Source: an uncultured Bacteroidales bacterium
GTDB taxonomy: Bacteria; Bacteroidota; Bacteroidia; Bacteroidales; CAIWKO01
Assembly: GCA_903913285.1 (NCBI GenBank)
Contig: CAIWKO010000036.1
Location: 62,001-126,000, forward strand
Reading direction: 5' to 3'
Length of the DNA stretch: 64,000 nucleotides
A program made the translations under genes and the position numbers. Positions 32,820-41,613 of the stretch are shown here, in pieces. Numbering within the stretch: position 1 is the first letter of the stretch; the number at the start of each line of letters is the position of its first letter. The notes beneath the pieces were generated by a model, which did not search any database, was not told where the DNA came from, and was given only the letters and a program-made list of their open reading frames with translations.

Positions 32820-34931
32820 ATGAAAAAATCATTATTCATTTTAGTCGGGTTATTAGGCTTTTCGTTTGTGTTAAAGGCTCAGATCACCCAGGACACAATT
32901 AAACTTACACCTTTTGAGGTAAGAGACAGTATTCTGAAAAAAGTACCATATCTGGAGTGTAAAATACTGAAGGAGCAACTTGATGGAGAAGACATAAGGG
33001 ATGTGGGCGATTATCTTAGAACAATACCCAATGTTTCGGGTGTAAGAAAAGGCGGGGTATCTGTTGATCCTGTAATAAGGGGCTTTAAGTTCAGCCAGTT
33101 GAATGTAATATTGGATGGAGGGGTGAGAGTGGAAAACGGTTGTCCAAACCGAATGGACCCGGTATCATCTCATGTAGAAGCCGAGGATATTGAAAACATT
33201 GAAGTGGTTAAAGGCCCTTTCATGCTGAAATATGGTCCGGCATTGGGAGGTGTGATAAACCTGGTGTCGAAAAAGCCACATCCATATGAAAAGTTTGAGA
33301 TTCATGCGGATGCCCTGTATGGTTTTGAAACTAACTGGAACGGACAGAGAGAACATATATCTGTCTACGGGGGCAATAAAAAAATATATTTCCTGCTGAC
33401 AGGCGGTTACAGAGACTATGGTAACTATCAAAGCGGAAATTCCGACGGCCATGATACAACCTTTAACTCATCTTTTCGAAAGTATAATTATGGTGCCAAA
33501 CTTGGCTATTCACCGAAAAAGAACCATAGCATCATGTTATCCTATAACGAAATTCATGGCAGAGATGTGTTATATCCGGCTTTACCTATGGATGAGAAAA
33601 GCGATGATACCCGGATGATAGCATTGGATTATAATGTAGTTGATCTATCCTCCATAATAAAATCGCTGGATGTGAAGATCTATTATTCGGATGTCGACCA
33701 CGTGATGGATAATAGCCACCGTGCGGGATGGGACAGTAAACAAATGGTGTCGGTGGTAGATGCTTCGAATATAGGAGGAAGGGCAGAAATGGGCATGCAG
33801 ATAAAAAAACACAAAATATTTGTAGGGCTTGATTACGAAAATATTTATAAAGACGGTGCCCGAACCATGACTATGTTAATGATGGGAACTACAACGGTAA
33901 AGAAAGCCAACCTTTGGAAAGAAGCAAAAACTCAGAATATTGGCCTGTTTGCCGAATACAAAACTTTATTTTCGTCCTGGGAATTGGATGCAGCTCTCAG
34001 GCTCGATTATAATACTGCCAACTCGGAAGACACTCTGAAACTGATCAAAAATGAAGTGGAATATTTCAATGACCTACCTTCAAATTATTTGAATTTTAGC
34101 TTTTCGCTGGGCATCACAAAAGAGATAGCCAGCGGATTGTATGTTTCTCTGGCTTTAGGACGCGGAACCTGTTCGCCCAATATGCTAGAACGCTTTATTA
34201 AACTGATGAGCGTGGGATACGATAATTTCGATTACCTCGGTAACCCACAATTGAAACCTGAAAAAAATAATGAAGCCGATCTTACTCTCAAATATGTAAA
34301 CGATAAGATAGGGAGTTTTTATCTCAATGGTTTCTACTCTTATGTGCAGGATTATATTGGTGCAGTTATGCTGCCATCGTCAGTGATAATGCCACAAACC
34401 GCAGGGGTGTTGGGAGTAAAGCAATTCATTAATGTGAAATCAGTTGGTTTTACCGGAGTTGAATTTGGGTATACCACAGCGGAAAAATATAAATGGGGCG
34501 GAAGTATTGTGGCAGCATATACCTATGGGTATATTCCTACTGTGACCAAATATATTGTGACAGGCGGAAGTGTCACAGGCGATACAGTTTTGAAGAATGA
34601 TGCCTTATCTGAAATACCGCCTTTGGAAACTACTGTCAGCTTCTTTTACAAATTTTTGAAAGGGAAACTGGTTCCAAAGATTTCAGCCCGTATTGTTGCG
34701 GACCAGCGTCATGTATCAGAAGCATCTTACGAACCCTATACGCCAGGATTTGCCTTGTTAAACTTTTCCGTAAAATATAATATCGTAAAGTATGTTTCGG
34801 TGGCAGCCGGAGTAAATAATATGTTTGACCGTGCCTATTACGAGCATCTGAACCGAAAGATCATTGGAACCACAGGCAAATTGTATGAACCAGGAAGAGT
34901 ATTTTATATTAATGTAAACGTAAAAATATAA
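32820..34931 (+). CDS. TonB-dependent receptor
   Basis: A 703-residue outer-membrane receptor with signal peptide KKSLFILVGLLGFSFVLKAQ, no CarboxypepD_reg domain, a plug domain (about 40-160: VSVDPVIRGFKFSQLNVILDGGVRVENGCPNRMDP, VEVVKGPFMLKYGPALGGVINLVSK) and a barrel ending YEPGRVFYINVNVKI. Its plug is like OMR-family receptors for copper or other small metal complexes. The C-P-N-R-M-D segment in the plug is notable because methionine and cysteine residues could take part in metal binding. It is followed 5 bases later by an MbnP-like lipoprotein gene. Confidence 0.92.
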   Translation: MKKSLFILVGLLGFSFVLKAQITQDTIKLTPFEVRDSILKKVPYLECKILKEQLDGEDIRDVGDYLRTIPNVSGVRKGGVSVDPVIRGFKFSQLNVILDGGVRVENGCPNRMDPVSSHVEAEDIENIEVVKGPFMLKYGPALGGVINLVSKKPHPYEKFEIHADALYGFETNWNGQREHISVYGGNKKIYFLLTGGYRDYGNYQSGNSDGHDTTFNSSFRKYNYGAKLGYSPKKNHSIMLSYNEIHGRDVLYPALPMDEKSDDTRMIALDYNVVDLSSIIKSLDVKIYYSDVDHVMDNSHRAGWDSKQMVSVVDASNIGGRAEMGMQIKKHKIFVGLDYENIYKDGARTMTMLMMGTTTVKKANLWKEAKTQNIGLFAEYKTLFSSWELDAALRLDYNTANSEDTLKLIKNEVEYFNDLPSNYLNFSFSLGITKEIASGLYVSLALGRGTCSPNMLERFIKLMSVGYDNFDYLGNPQLKPEKNNEADLTLKYVNDKIGSFYLNGFYSYVQDYIGAVMLPSSVIMPQTAGVLGVKQFINVKSVGFTGVEFGYTTAEKYKWGGSIVAAYTYGYIPTVTKYIVTGGSVTGDTVLKNDALSEIPPLETTVSFFYKFLKGKLVPKISARIVADQRHVSEASYEPYTPGFALLNFSVKYNIVKYVSVAAGVNNMFDRAYYEHLNRKIIGTTGKLYEPGRVFYINVNVKI

Positions 34932-34936
34932 ACCAG

Positions 34937-35749
34937 ATGAAAAGTAAATTCTTATTGCTTTCAGCTTTCTTTGCTTTATACGGATTATATGGATGCAAGG
35001 ACAAGCAAATCGAACCCGAACCTGCAAAAGAATATGGAAAAGTTAAATTCAACTTCACGCATTTGGTGGATGGTTTGCCTCTTGACAAAGATACCATGAT
35101 ATACACCAATGCCGCCGGAAATAATTATGAAGTGGATCAACTGATGTATTTTATTTCGGATGTCACGCTGCACAATTCGGATGGAAGCACAAAACTGATT
35201 GACGGTTGGAAAGACATTAATTATGTTGATATTGATTTACCCGCAAAACTTAGCTGGAGCGTTTATGATGATATTCCAGTGGGGACATACAATTCGATAT
35301 CATTCACCTTTGGTATATCCGAAGCGAAGAACATCACCATGATGTATGTGAATCCGCCAGAGGTAAATATGATGTGGCCCAGCATACTCGGAGGGGGATA
35401 TCATTATATGATGATGAACGGGAAATGGAAGGATACGGCCAACGTGATTCAGAATTTTGCTTTCCACCTAGGTATAGGACAATTATATCATAGTAATGTG
35501 ATCAATACTGATTCTATCTATGCCTTTGTGCAGAATTATTTTAATGTCGAATTGCCCAATTCAACTTTCACCATCGAAAAAGACAAGACCCGCCAGATTG
35601 AAATTATAATGAACATCGATAGCTGGTTTAAGACACCTTATGTGTACGACCATAATTATTGGGGTAGCGGAATTATGCAAAACCAACCGGCTATGCAAAT
35701 GGCAAAGGATAATGGTTTTGATGTTTTTACGACCGGGTTAATACAATAG
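34937..35749 (+). CDS. MbnP-like lipoprotein
   Basis: A 270-residue lipoprotein: signal with lipobox LYGLYGC (Cys 20), then VKFNFTHLVDGLPL, VDQLMYFISDVTLHNSDG, YNSISFTFGISEAKN, MWPSILGGGYHYMMMNGKW, and FAFHLGIGQL. This is the MbnP-like family, partners of TonB receptors that in methanobactin clusters take part in copper handling. The Met- and His-rich stretches (NPPEVNMMWP, YHYMMMNGK, HLGIGQLYH) are consistent with copper binding. It would be attached to the outer or inner membrane facing the periplasm. It overlaps operonically with the receptor just upstream. Confidence 0.85.
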   Translation: MKSKFLLLSAFFALYGLYGCKDKQIEPEPAKEYGKVKFNFTHLVDGLPLDKDTMIYTNAAGNNYEVDQLMYFISDVTLHNSDGSTKLIDGWKDINYVDIDLPAKLSWSVYDDIPVGTYNSISFTFGISEAKNITMMYVNPPEVNMMWPSILGGGYHYMMMNGKWKDTANVIQNFAFHLGIGQLYHSNVINTDSIYAFVQNYFNVELPNSTFTIEKDKTRQIEIIMNIDSWFKTPYVYDHNYWGSGIMQNQPAMQMAKDNGFDVFTTGLIQ

Positions 35750-35762
35750 ATCATTTAAGATA

Positions 35763-36044
35763 ATGATTGAAGAAAAAACTAAGATAATACCTATCCAGCT
35801 TCCGGTTATCGATTATTCGCTTTGCACGCAATGCAAAATTTGCATTGAGGTATGCCCCAGCGTTGTTATTTCAGATCCCGTGAGTTTCACTTGCGGCAAA
35901 TGTGTAAAATATTGTATCACTATGGAAGTGCCCTGCTCCCCCGACCAATTTGTTTTTAACTATGAGGTTTGCGATAGTTGCGGCATATGCATAGAACATT
36001 GCCCCACAAAAGCGATGTATTGGCATAAAGTGGCTCAAAAATAG
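35763..36044 (+). CDS. ferredoxin with two or more 4Fe-4S sites
   Basis: A 93-residue cysteine-rich protein with CTQCKICIEVCP, CGKCVKYC and CDSCGICIEHCP. The first and last are classical 4Fe-4S ferredoxin motifs; the middle one is incomplete and may bind or stabilise another centre. It is the last gene of the plus-strand run and the likely electron carrier for the Hdr-like enzyme or the NapH-like protein. It lacks the C-terminal vicinal cysteines of HgcB and there is no hgcA in the window, so it is not a mercury-methylation ferredoxin. Confidence 0.85.
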   Translation: MIEEKTKIIPIQLPVIDYSLCTQCKICIEVCPSVVISDPVSFTCGKCVKYCITMEVPCSPDQFVFNYEVCDSCGICIEHCPTKAMYWHKVAQK

Positions 36045-36061
36045 TGTTTAACAGATTACAG

Positions 36062-36412
36062 CTATAAGGATAGAAGTTGGAAAGGGTTGGTAATTGTATC
36101 CCTTCCGAAAACCTTTAACAAAGAAACAGCATCTTTACGATTGATATTAGCTGTAGTGATCTTTTTTTCGTGAAATGGCTGATTAAGATTAGGAATACGT
36201 GCGGCGAAGAAAGGCCATAACTGATCACTCTGATATTTCTTTTCGACATCAGGGAAATCAATAATAGGAGTAATCGGTTTTTGTGATTTGAATTCTGTAG
36301 AATACTCAAAATACCAATTGCCCTGCTCAAAACGAAGTATTCCGATGATTAATTTTTTATAAGTCAACTGAAAAGCCCCCATGGAATTGACGGGAGTATC
36401 TAATTTGTTCAC
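36062..36412 (-). CDS. HipA N-terminal-domain-like protein
   Basis: A protein of at most 116 residues with MGAFQLTYKKLIIGILRFEQGNWYFEY near the N-terminus and FFAARIPNLNQPFHEKKI, NRKDAVSLLKVFGRDTITNPFQLL at the C-terminus. The pattern resembles stand-alone HipA N-terminal (HipA_N/Couple_hipA) proteins found in Bacteroidota. The 36412 start is GTG; ATG 36382 is an alternative and may be the true one. It follows the toxin-antitoxin-SecB-like genes on the minus strand with a gap of 41 bases and could be a fourth member of that system. Function not established. Confidence 0.6.
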   Translation of the reverse strand: MNKLDTPVNSMGAFQLTYKKLIIGILRFEQGNWYFEYSTEFKSQKPITPIIDFPDVEKKYQSDQLWPFFAARIPNLNQPFHEKKITTANINRKDAVSLLKVFGRDTITNPFQLLSL

Positions 36413-36453
36413 AACCGATAAATTAAAAGAAAATGAAAATATTATTTTAGGAA

Positions 36454-36903
36454 TTACTTTTTATGAAGTAATACGTTTTTATCTTTTATAAATGCATTAA
36501 GATCAACTGCAGGAAGAACATATTTCCCAAAAGGATAATAAGCAGTAGTATTGATTAAATAGGATCTGACATGACTGATAAGAATAGGTAAAGCAGCACG
36601 AACCAGCAAACCATCAATGTGCTCTTTTTGCATGCTCTCTAATCCGACAATGTGAAAAATGCCTTCGGATGCTACAGAAAATGAATAGCCAGGTTTCAAT
36701 ACTTTAGAAATATTCCCGGATATTGAAAGAAAAACTTTAAAAGTTGATTTATCTTTAGAATTGGTCCGTATATTAAAATCAGCATCTAAGTCGATATTAT
36801 CTAAAGAAACAAATTTTGTTTCAGGAGTAGTTGGTACAATCACAATGTTACTGGCAACGATCAATAACTTATCGATTGTCAATTCTGACCTTTTAATTTG
36901 CAT
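36454..36903 (-). CDS. SecB-like chaperone of a toxin-antitoxin system
   Basis: A 149-residue protein whose second half matches SecB: YSFSVASEGIFHI, VRAALPILISHVRSYLINTTAYYPFGKYVLPAVDLNAF. Stand-alone SecB of translocation has the same helix and the PPVNF/L-type segment, here LPAVDLNAF. It is encoded directly after a toxin and an HTH antitoxin, the order known from tripartite toxin-antitoxin-chaperone loci, for example the HigB-HigA-SecB-like genes of Mycobacterium tuberculosis. The chaperone there protects the antitoxin. Here the assignment rests on fold-level similarity plus gene order. Confidence 0.75.
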   Translation of the reverse strand: MQIKRSELTIDKLLIVASNIVIVPTTPETKFVSLDNIDLDADFNIRTNSKDKSTFKVFLSISGNISKVLKPGYSFSVASEGIFHIVGLESMQKEHIDGLLVRAALPILISHVRSYLINTTAYYPFGKYVLPAVDLNAFIKDKNVLLHKK

Positions 36904-36914
36904 AATAAATGATT

Positions 36915-37370
36915 TTAAAGACCATTAACGGAGGAATAATCAGCAACTGAAGATAGCTTGTAATCTTTATCACCTTTTTCTTTTTTACTGAAATCATATA
37001 ATTGTATGATTTTAGCTTCAGGCAATTTATATTCCTTGATTTCCTCAAATTCCATATCAGGCCAATAACTAAAATCGACAGAAAAATTAACATTAAATAT
37101 ACGCTGTAATTTTGCAAGAATCTTATAGTTAATAAGTTTATCAGCAGTGAAAAGCTGGGTAATAAAACTGGGAGAAGTCTGAAGTTCCACAGCTAATTCC
37201 TTTTTATTCATTTTTTTCTCCTGCATTAATTTTTCAACCATTTTCATGGTATTTAAATGGAGCATTTCGGCTTCAAATTGAAGCTTCTCCTCATCAGAAT
37301 TGAATTTAAGGACAGATTGCAAAATAGAATCCAATTCATCAATTTTGGGTGCAACTTGTTTAGAATTCAT
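36915..37370 (-). CDS. XRE-type HTH antitoxin (HigA-like)
   Basis: A 151-residue protein with an N-terminal helical region, a XRE helix-turn-helix at about residues 45-90 (MVEKLMQEKKMNKKELAVELQTSPSFITQLFT) and a C-terminal tail of about 60 residues (KEYKLPEAKIIQLYDFSKKEK). The long tail is what tripartite toxin-antitoxin-chaperone antitoxins use for chaperone addiction, which fits the SecB-like gene downstream (gap 11 bases). It overlaps the upstream toxin gene by 11 bases. Confidence 0.8.
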   Translation of the reverse strand: MNSKQVAPKIDELDSILQSVLKFNSDEEKLQFEAEMLHLNTMKMVEKLMQEKKMNKKELAVELQTSPSFITQLFTADKLINYKILAKLQRIFNVNFSVDFSYWPDMEFEEIKEYKLPEAKIIQLYDFSKKEKGDKDYKLSSVADYSSVNGL

Positions 37371-37770
37371 ATTCGTAAGCTTTAATTTTTTCGATTATAG
37401 ATATTATACCGGGATCATCCTGGTTTTTTTCAACTTTTTTGAAATATGGAGATACCATAACAATCTTTTTGCCGTCAATAAAAATCTCTTTACAATAAAT
37501 GCGGGCATTATTAGATTTTCTGCCAAGAAATTTCATAGCTGTGACGTGTGTGTCTTCTATTTTGTAAAGATTTTCGTGGTACTCATTTTTTAATATGATG
37601 TACAAAATACGTTTGAACTTATCGTTAAAAGGAGAAATAATATCATGCACCAGCATTTTACATTGCTTTTCGTCCTCAATGTCATAAAAAACTCTGACTG
37701 TAGAGTTCGAAAGCTCAGGAAATTCCTTTTTAAAATTGTCCAAACCATATTCTCTACATTTTCTTTTCAC
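37360..37770 (-). CDS. putative toxin of a toxin-antitoxin-chaperone operon
   Basis: A 136-residue basic protein, starting with GTG, with FPELSNSTVRVFYDIEDEKQCKML in the N-terminal half and TAMKFLGRKSNNARIYCKEIFIDGKKIVMVSPYFKKV in the C-terminal half. The basic beta-strand-rich C-terminal half is like RelE/HigB-type mRNA interferases, but I cannot name the family with certainty. The case rests on its size, its 11-bp overlap with the HTH antitoxin and the toxin-first order, typical of hig loci. Confidence 0.7.
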   Translation of the reverse strand: MKRKCREYGLDNFKKEFPELSNSTVRVFYDIEDEKQCKMLVHDIISPFNDKFKRILYIILKNEYHENLYKIEDTHVTAMKFLGRKSNNARIYCKEIFIDGKKIVMVSPYFKKVEKNQDDPGIISIIEKIKAYEYEF

Positions 37771-38100
37771 GGCAAAATTAAGCTATAGGTTAATTGAAAC
37801 CAAATAATTTTTTATAAATTTTATTAAAAAATAAATAAGACACTGTATATCAAAAAAGTATACAGAAAAAAATTTTTATAAAAAACGGTATTTATTTTAA
37901 TAATTTTCAAAAAAAACTGGATTCTGTTATAAAGCTATTTATTTCTTTCTTTAATTGGTCGCTTGAATAACTAATAATATAACAAAAATAAAAATTAATT
38001 ATCAGATAAAGTGCAAATGTTCAAAAAATAATAATCAATTACCTTTCATGACCTTAATTTCTTCCTAAGTCTGCAAGTACAACCTATAAACCATCAGGTT
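37771..38100. other. AT-rich intergenic region upstream of the toxin operon
   Basis: A stretch of 330 bases, very AT-rich with long A and T runs (for example around 37805-37915). It must contain the promoter of the toxin-antitoxin operon, but I see no clear -7 box or palindrome. No gene is visible. Confidence 0.5.
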
Positions 38101-38523
38101 TTAAAAGGTAAGTACGATCTTGCTTTTCCTAATCATATTATACAGGTCGGCCATGGATGAGAATTTACAAACCTGAGGCTGATCTATCTTGCGGCTTTGC
38201 AAACAAGTGCCGCAACCTAGTATTGAAGTGGTGCCACCTTCGAGAAATGACTCGGTTTGTTCTTTTATGTTTTCGTCGGATTTCACGAGAAAATCAACTT
38301 CAACACCTTTGCCAAGAAGAAATATGCTAACAGTATCGCCCTGGGTTTTGGAGTAATTTGCAAAACGCATGGCATTCCAAACGGTTTCTACATCGTTGGA
38401 ATAGATAACGATTCCGACACTGGTGGGTTTGTAGGCGGTTGTCGCAGAGCCACCACATTGTGCGTAAATGCTGAGTGAAAATAAACTACACAAGAATGTC
38501 AGAATTAAAAATGATTTTTTCAT
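38101..38523 (-). CDS. secreted DsrE-family protein
   Basis: A 140-residue protein with signal peptide KKSFLILTFLCSLFSLSIYAQC, followed by a DsrE/DsrF-like fold: SVGIVIYSNDVETVWNAMRFANYSKTQGDTVSIFLLGKGVEVDFL, LGCGTCLQSRKI, and FSSMADLYNMIRKSKIVLTF. The conserved cysteine of the sulfur-relay family lies in CGTCLQSR, here CxxC. Sulfur-relay proteins are usually cytoplasmic; secreted members occur in Bacteroidota. It adds to the island's sulfur-themed cargo and is oriented with the following restriction gene, but shows no tight linkage. Confidence 0.82.
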   Translation of the reverse strand: MKKSFLILTFLCSLFSLSIYAQCGGSATTAYKPTSVGIVIYSNDVETVWNAMRFANYSKTQGDTVSIFLLGKGVEVDFLVKSDENIKEQTESFLEGGTTSILGCGTCLQSRKIDQPQVCKFSSMADLYNMIRKSKIVLTF

Positions 38524-38556
38524 AAATTGAATTGTTATGTAAATTTAAAATAGTCA

Positions 38557-41500
38557 TTATGTTCCTTCCACAATTTTTACTTCTTGGTCTGTTAATCCAT
38601 AAAGCTCATAAACCATGTTATCAATCTTTTTGTCGGTTTTATCGATTTCGGATTTCAGGGCCAGGGCTTTTTGTTTGTTTTCGTTGAACAGGTCGATCCA
38701 TTCGAATTCGTCTTTTTTGGAGAGGGCATTGCCTTTGGCTGTTTTGATGGCTTTGTTGAGTTCGGATATAAAGGCCGGGAATTCCAGATCGTACCAATTT
38801 TCTAATTTGCCGGAGAGAATAGTTAGTTTGTATTGACCAGAAAAGAATGATGAGAACTTATTTGACAGAGCTTGCAATTCTTTATTTAAGGAAAGCATGA
38901 TATCTGCTTTTTCGATGAAAGCAGATTGATTAATAGGAATTTTAATAGGTAATCTTTCAATAAATACAACTTTTACTTCTGCAAGCGGTTTTCCAATCAT
39001 GTGAAAATTTTGAAACTGAAAAAACCAATTTATTAGTTTGGAATTAAGTATAGATAGCAAAAATTTTAATGAAATAGCATCATTTATAGATCGTAAACAG
39101 TGGATTGAATTTAAACCAATAATTTTTGTATCATCATAAACTGACAATATTTTATCATCAGTTCTGCGGATAAATATTTTGGGCTTGTAAAAAGAGTCAG
39201 GGTTTCTTGGGGCTGCTAAGCAATCACCATATTTTATGTATTCGCCATCCCATACTAACAAATACCTATTAACCTGTGTGCCCCTAATTAATTTTAACCA
39301 ATCATCACCTCTTTTTTCGAATGAAGTGTATGGTTTTTTTTCAACTATTTCATCAGTTTGTAATGGATTTCCCTTATTCTTTTCATAAGGTTTCACACCA
39401 GCAGTTACTTTTGTAATATCCCCGAATTTCTGTGCATTTTTACAAATTTTCTTTGATAACTTGATATTCTGCTCTGATGCACGATAGTTAAAAATCAGAT
39501 CATCTCTCTCAAATAATTCAGAATAAGGGAAATTTAATACATTGCAGTTATTTACATCAATTTGAGATAGCACAATACCTCTTTGTTGCAAAAAACACAA
39601 AACAGAGTCATCTGATTTTGGGAATTCTTTTGAAAGTACTGTGGTTATTGGTTCAACAACTGCATCTTGAAAGACATTAAATGTTTCCAGAAATGATACA
39701 ATTCTACAGTTTCTGAATAATAATTTTCTAAGTTCAACCCCATTCTCAATTACTAAATAAGTATTAGGAGTTATAAAACCCAAGTAGCCCGAAGCTTTCA
39801 ATATTTGGTAAGACTTTTCAAAAAACAATCCATAGCTATCATAATTAGGAAACCTGGTTTTATAAAAATTATTATAAAACGATTTTTCTGAATTACTGAT
39901 TTTTGCACCATAAGGTGGATTACCAATAATGATATCAAAACCACCCCGAGCGAAAACTTCCGGGAATTCGTTGGGCCAATTAAAAGCCTTATCGCCAGCA
40001 ATGGCAGGATCGTCGATGAGGGAGTTGCCGCATTTGATGTTGTTGTTGAGAGAGGTGAGTTTACGGCCACGCTGGGCAGTTCGCAACCACAAAGAAAGAC
40101 GGGCAATTTCGACGCTTTCGTCGTTGATATCGACACCGAAAATATTCTTTTCGAGGATGTGGTTTTCAACATCCGGAAAAATGAAAGAACTGCCCAGCAA
40201 TTGCGCCTGCAGTTCATCAAGATATTGATGTTCTTCAATTAAAAACTCCAGGGCCTGATTGAGAAAAGCACCACTGCCACATGCCGGATCGCAAATGGTT
40301 ATGTTCAGCAACCATTGGCGGTAGGCCTGTAATTGTTCATCAAGCTTTAGCAGGGTTTCCTTTTTGCGGTTCTTACGGCCTTTGGCATATTCTTCGTCGA
40401 TGATGCCATGTTCTGCCTTTTTTTCTTCGCATAATTTGCCGAGGGTGTTTTCGACAATGTATTTGGTGATATAGCGAGGGGTATAGAAAATACCGTCTTT
40501 CTTACGTTTGCTTTTACTTTTATCTGTTTCCTGACCTTCGATCTGCGCTTTTACGTTTTCAATCTCACTAAGACTGTTCTCGAAAATGTGGCCCAAAATA
40601 TTAACATCGACCTCGCTTTGGAAATCGTAAGCGGATAGCTTCATGGTATGCGTTTGCAATACCAGATCATCAATGCGAATGGTGTCGAGAATTTCGTCAG
40701 GGAGAAACAAACCACCGTTGAATTCAAAGATATCATCGTTTGTTGTTTTGCCTTTACGGCCGGTGTTGATATATCCGAAAAACTGTCTGAAAATGTCGTA
40801 GAGCGGTTTGTAGGCATCTTCATCCTTTAGCACCTGCCAGCGTTCGACCATGCGGGAAATGGAATTGGGAGGCAGCAAACCGCTGTCTTCGGCAAAGAAT
40901 ACGAAGAGGAAACGGTCGAGCAGTTTTTGAGTTTTGCGAAAAAGTATTAACTGGTCGACCTGTGGGTTATTCAGAACCATGTTTTGCCAAAGGTCCGTGC
41001 GGAAACTGGCGTAATCCCTGTAAAGGTATTTGGTAATGTTTTCTTCCTCAATTGAGCTTTCTTCCTTGATCTTTGCCGGAATGCCTTTTAACAGTGATTC
41101 GGCAGCAAGGCAAAGCCACAGCAGTTGAAATTCGTTTTCGGTCAGGGTGAACAGGTTGAATTCAAGATGATCGACAGAGTTATGAATGAAAAAGCGAAGT
41201 TTTTCGAAATTTGATGTGACAACATAAACGCAGTCGGGCTGGTTGTTCTTGTAATTGAAAGCCTGGCCACTGATCTTGTCCAGATCCCTTGTTTCGGTTC
41301 CTTTCAGTTCGACAACAGCCAGGGCTTTTCTGTCCTGAAGTATGGCCCCATCTGCTTTTTTTGCCCCGGTGAGGTTTTTAAATTCTGTTGTGAGGTTAAA
41401 GGCCGGTTCGGGATTGATGACATAACCAAGGATATTTACGAATAGTTCGCGCAGGAAGCCTTCCTGAAACTGTTCTTCTTTGGCATCGCGGATGTTGTTC

Positions 41501-41613
41501 TGAATTTCGGGGTTGTGGAAATAGGTTGTAAACTTTTTATAGGATTGCTGAACCATTGCTGGATTCAGAGTTTTAAGATACTTGTTTAGGACAGCGTTTT
41601 GGAAGAATGACAT
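38557..41613 (-). CDS. type IIG restriction-modification enzyme (Eco57I-like)
   Basis: A 1018-residue fusion protein. N-terminal part (about 30-180) has a nuclease-like core with GAKKADGAILQDRKALAVVELKG (D..E-x-K pattern). The central N6-adenine methyltransferase has motif I ICDPACGSGAFLNQAL and motif IV FDIIIGNPPYG. The C-terminal part (from about 640) is a TaqI-like target recognition domain with VTAGVKPYEKNKGNPL and LKLIRGTQVNRYL. Such enzymes cut and methylate with one polypeptide. I start at ATG 41613 (MSFFQNAVLNKYL); TTG 41640 lies upstream. It is a probable defence cargo of the island, with no separate methylase or specificity gene nearby. Confidence 0.9.
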   Translation of the reverse strand: MSFFQNAVLNKYLKTLNPAMVQQSYKKFTTYFHNPEIQNNIRDAKEEQFQEGFLRELFVNILGYVINPEPAFNLTTEFKNLTGAKKADGAILQDRKALAVVELKGTETRDLDKISGQAFNYKNNQPDCVYVVTSNFEKLRFFIHNSVDHLEFNLFTLTENEFQLLWLCLAAESLLKGIPAKIKEESSIEEENITKYLYRDYASFRTDLWQNMVLNNPQVDQLILFRKTQKLLDRFLFVFFAEDSGLLPPNSISRMVERWQVLKDEDAYKPLYDIFRQFFGYINTGRKGKTTNDDIFEFNGGLFLPDEILDTIRIDDLVLQTHTMKLSAYDFQSEVDVNILGHIFENSLSEIENVKAQIEGQETDKSKSKRKKDGIFYTPRYITKYIVENTLGKLCEEKKAEHGIIDEEYAKGRKNRKKETLLKLDEQLQAYRQWLLNITICDPACGSGAFLNQALEFLIEEHQYLDELQAQLLGSSFIFPDVENHILEKNIFGVDINDESVEIARLSLWLRTAQRGRKLTSLNNNIKCGNSLIDDPAIAGDKAFNWPNEFPEVFARGGFDIIIGNPPYGAKISNSEKSFYNNFYKTRFPNYDSYGLFFEKSYQILKASGYLGFITPNTYLVIENGVELRKLLFRNCRIVSFLETFNVFQDAVVEPITTVLSKEFPKSDDSVLCFLQQRGIVLSQIDVNNCNVLNFPYSELFERDDLIFNYRASEQNIKLSKKICKNAQKFGDITKVTAGVKPYEKNKGNPLQTDEIVEKKPYTSFEKRGDDWLKLIRGTQVNRYLLVWDGEYIKYGDCLAAPRNPDSFYKPKIFIRRTDDKILSVYDDTKIIGLNSIHCLRSINDAISLKFLLSILNSKLINWFFQFQNFHMIGKPLAEVKVVFIERLPIKIPINQSAFIEKADIMLSLNKELQALSNKFSSFFSGQYKLTILSGKLENWYDLEFPAFISELNKAIKTAKGNALSKKDEFEWIDLFNENKQKALALKSEIDKTDKKIDNMVYELYGLTDQEVKIVEGT

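Noticed and set aside
35763-36044. HgcB-type mercury methylation ferredoxin
   Set aside because: There is no corrinoid HgcA gene nearby and the protein lacks the C-terminal vicinal cysteines of HgcB.
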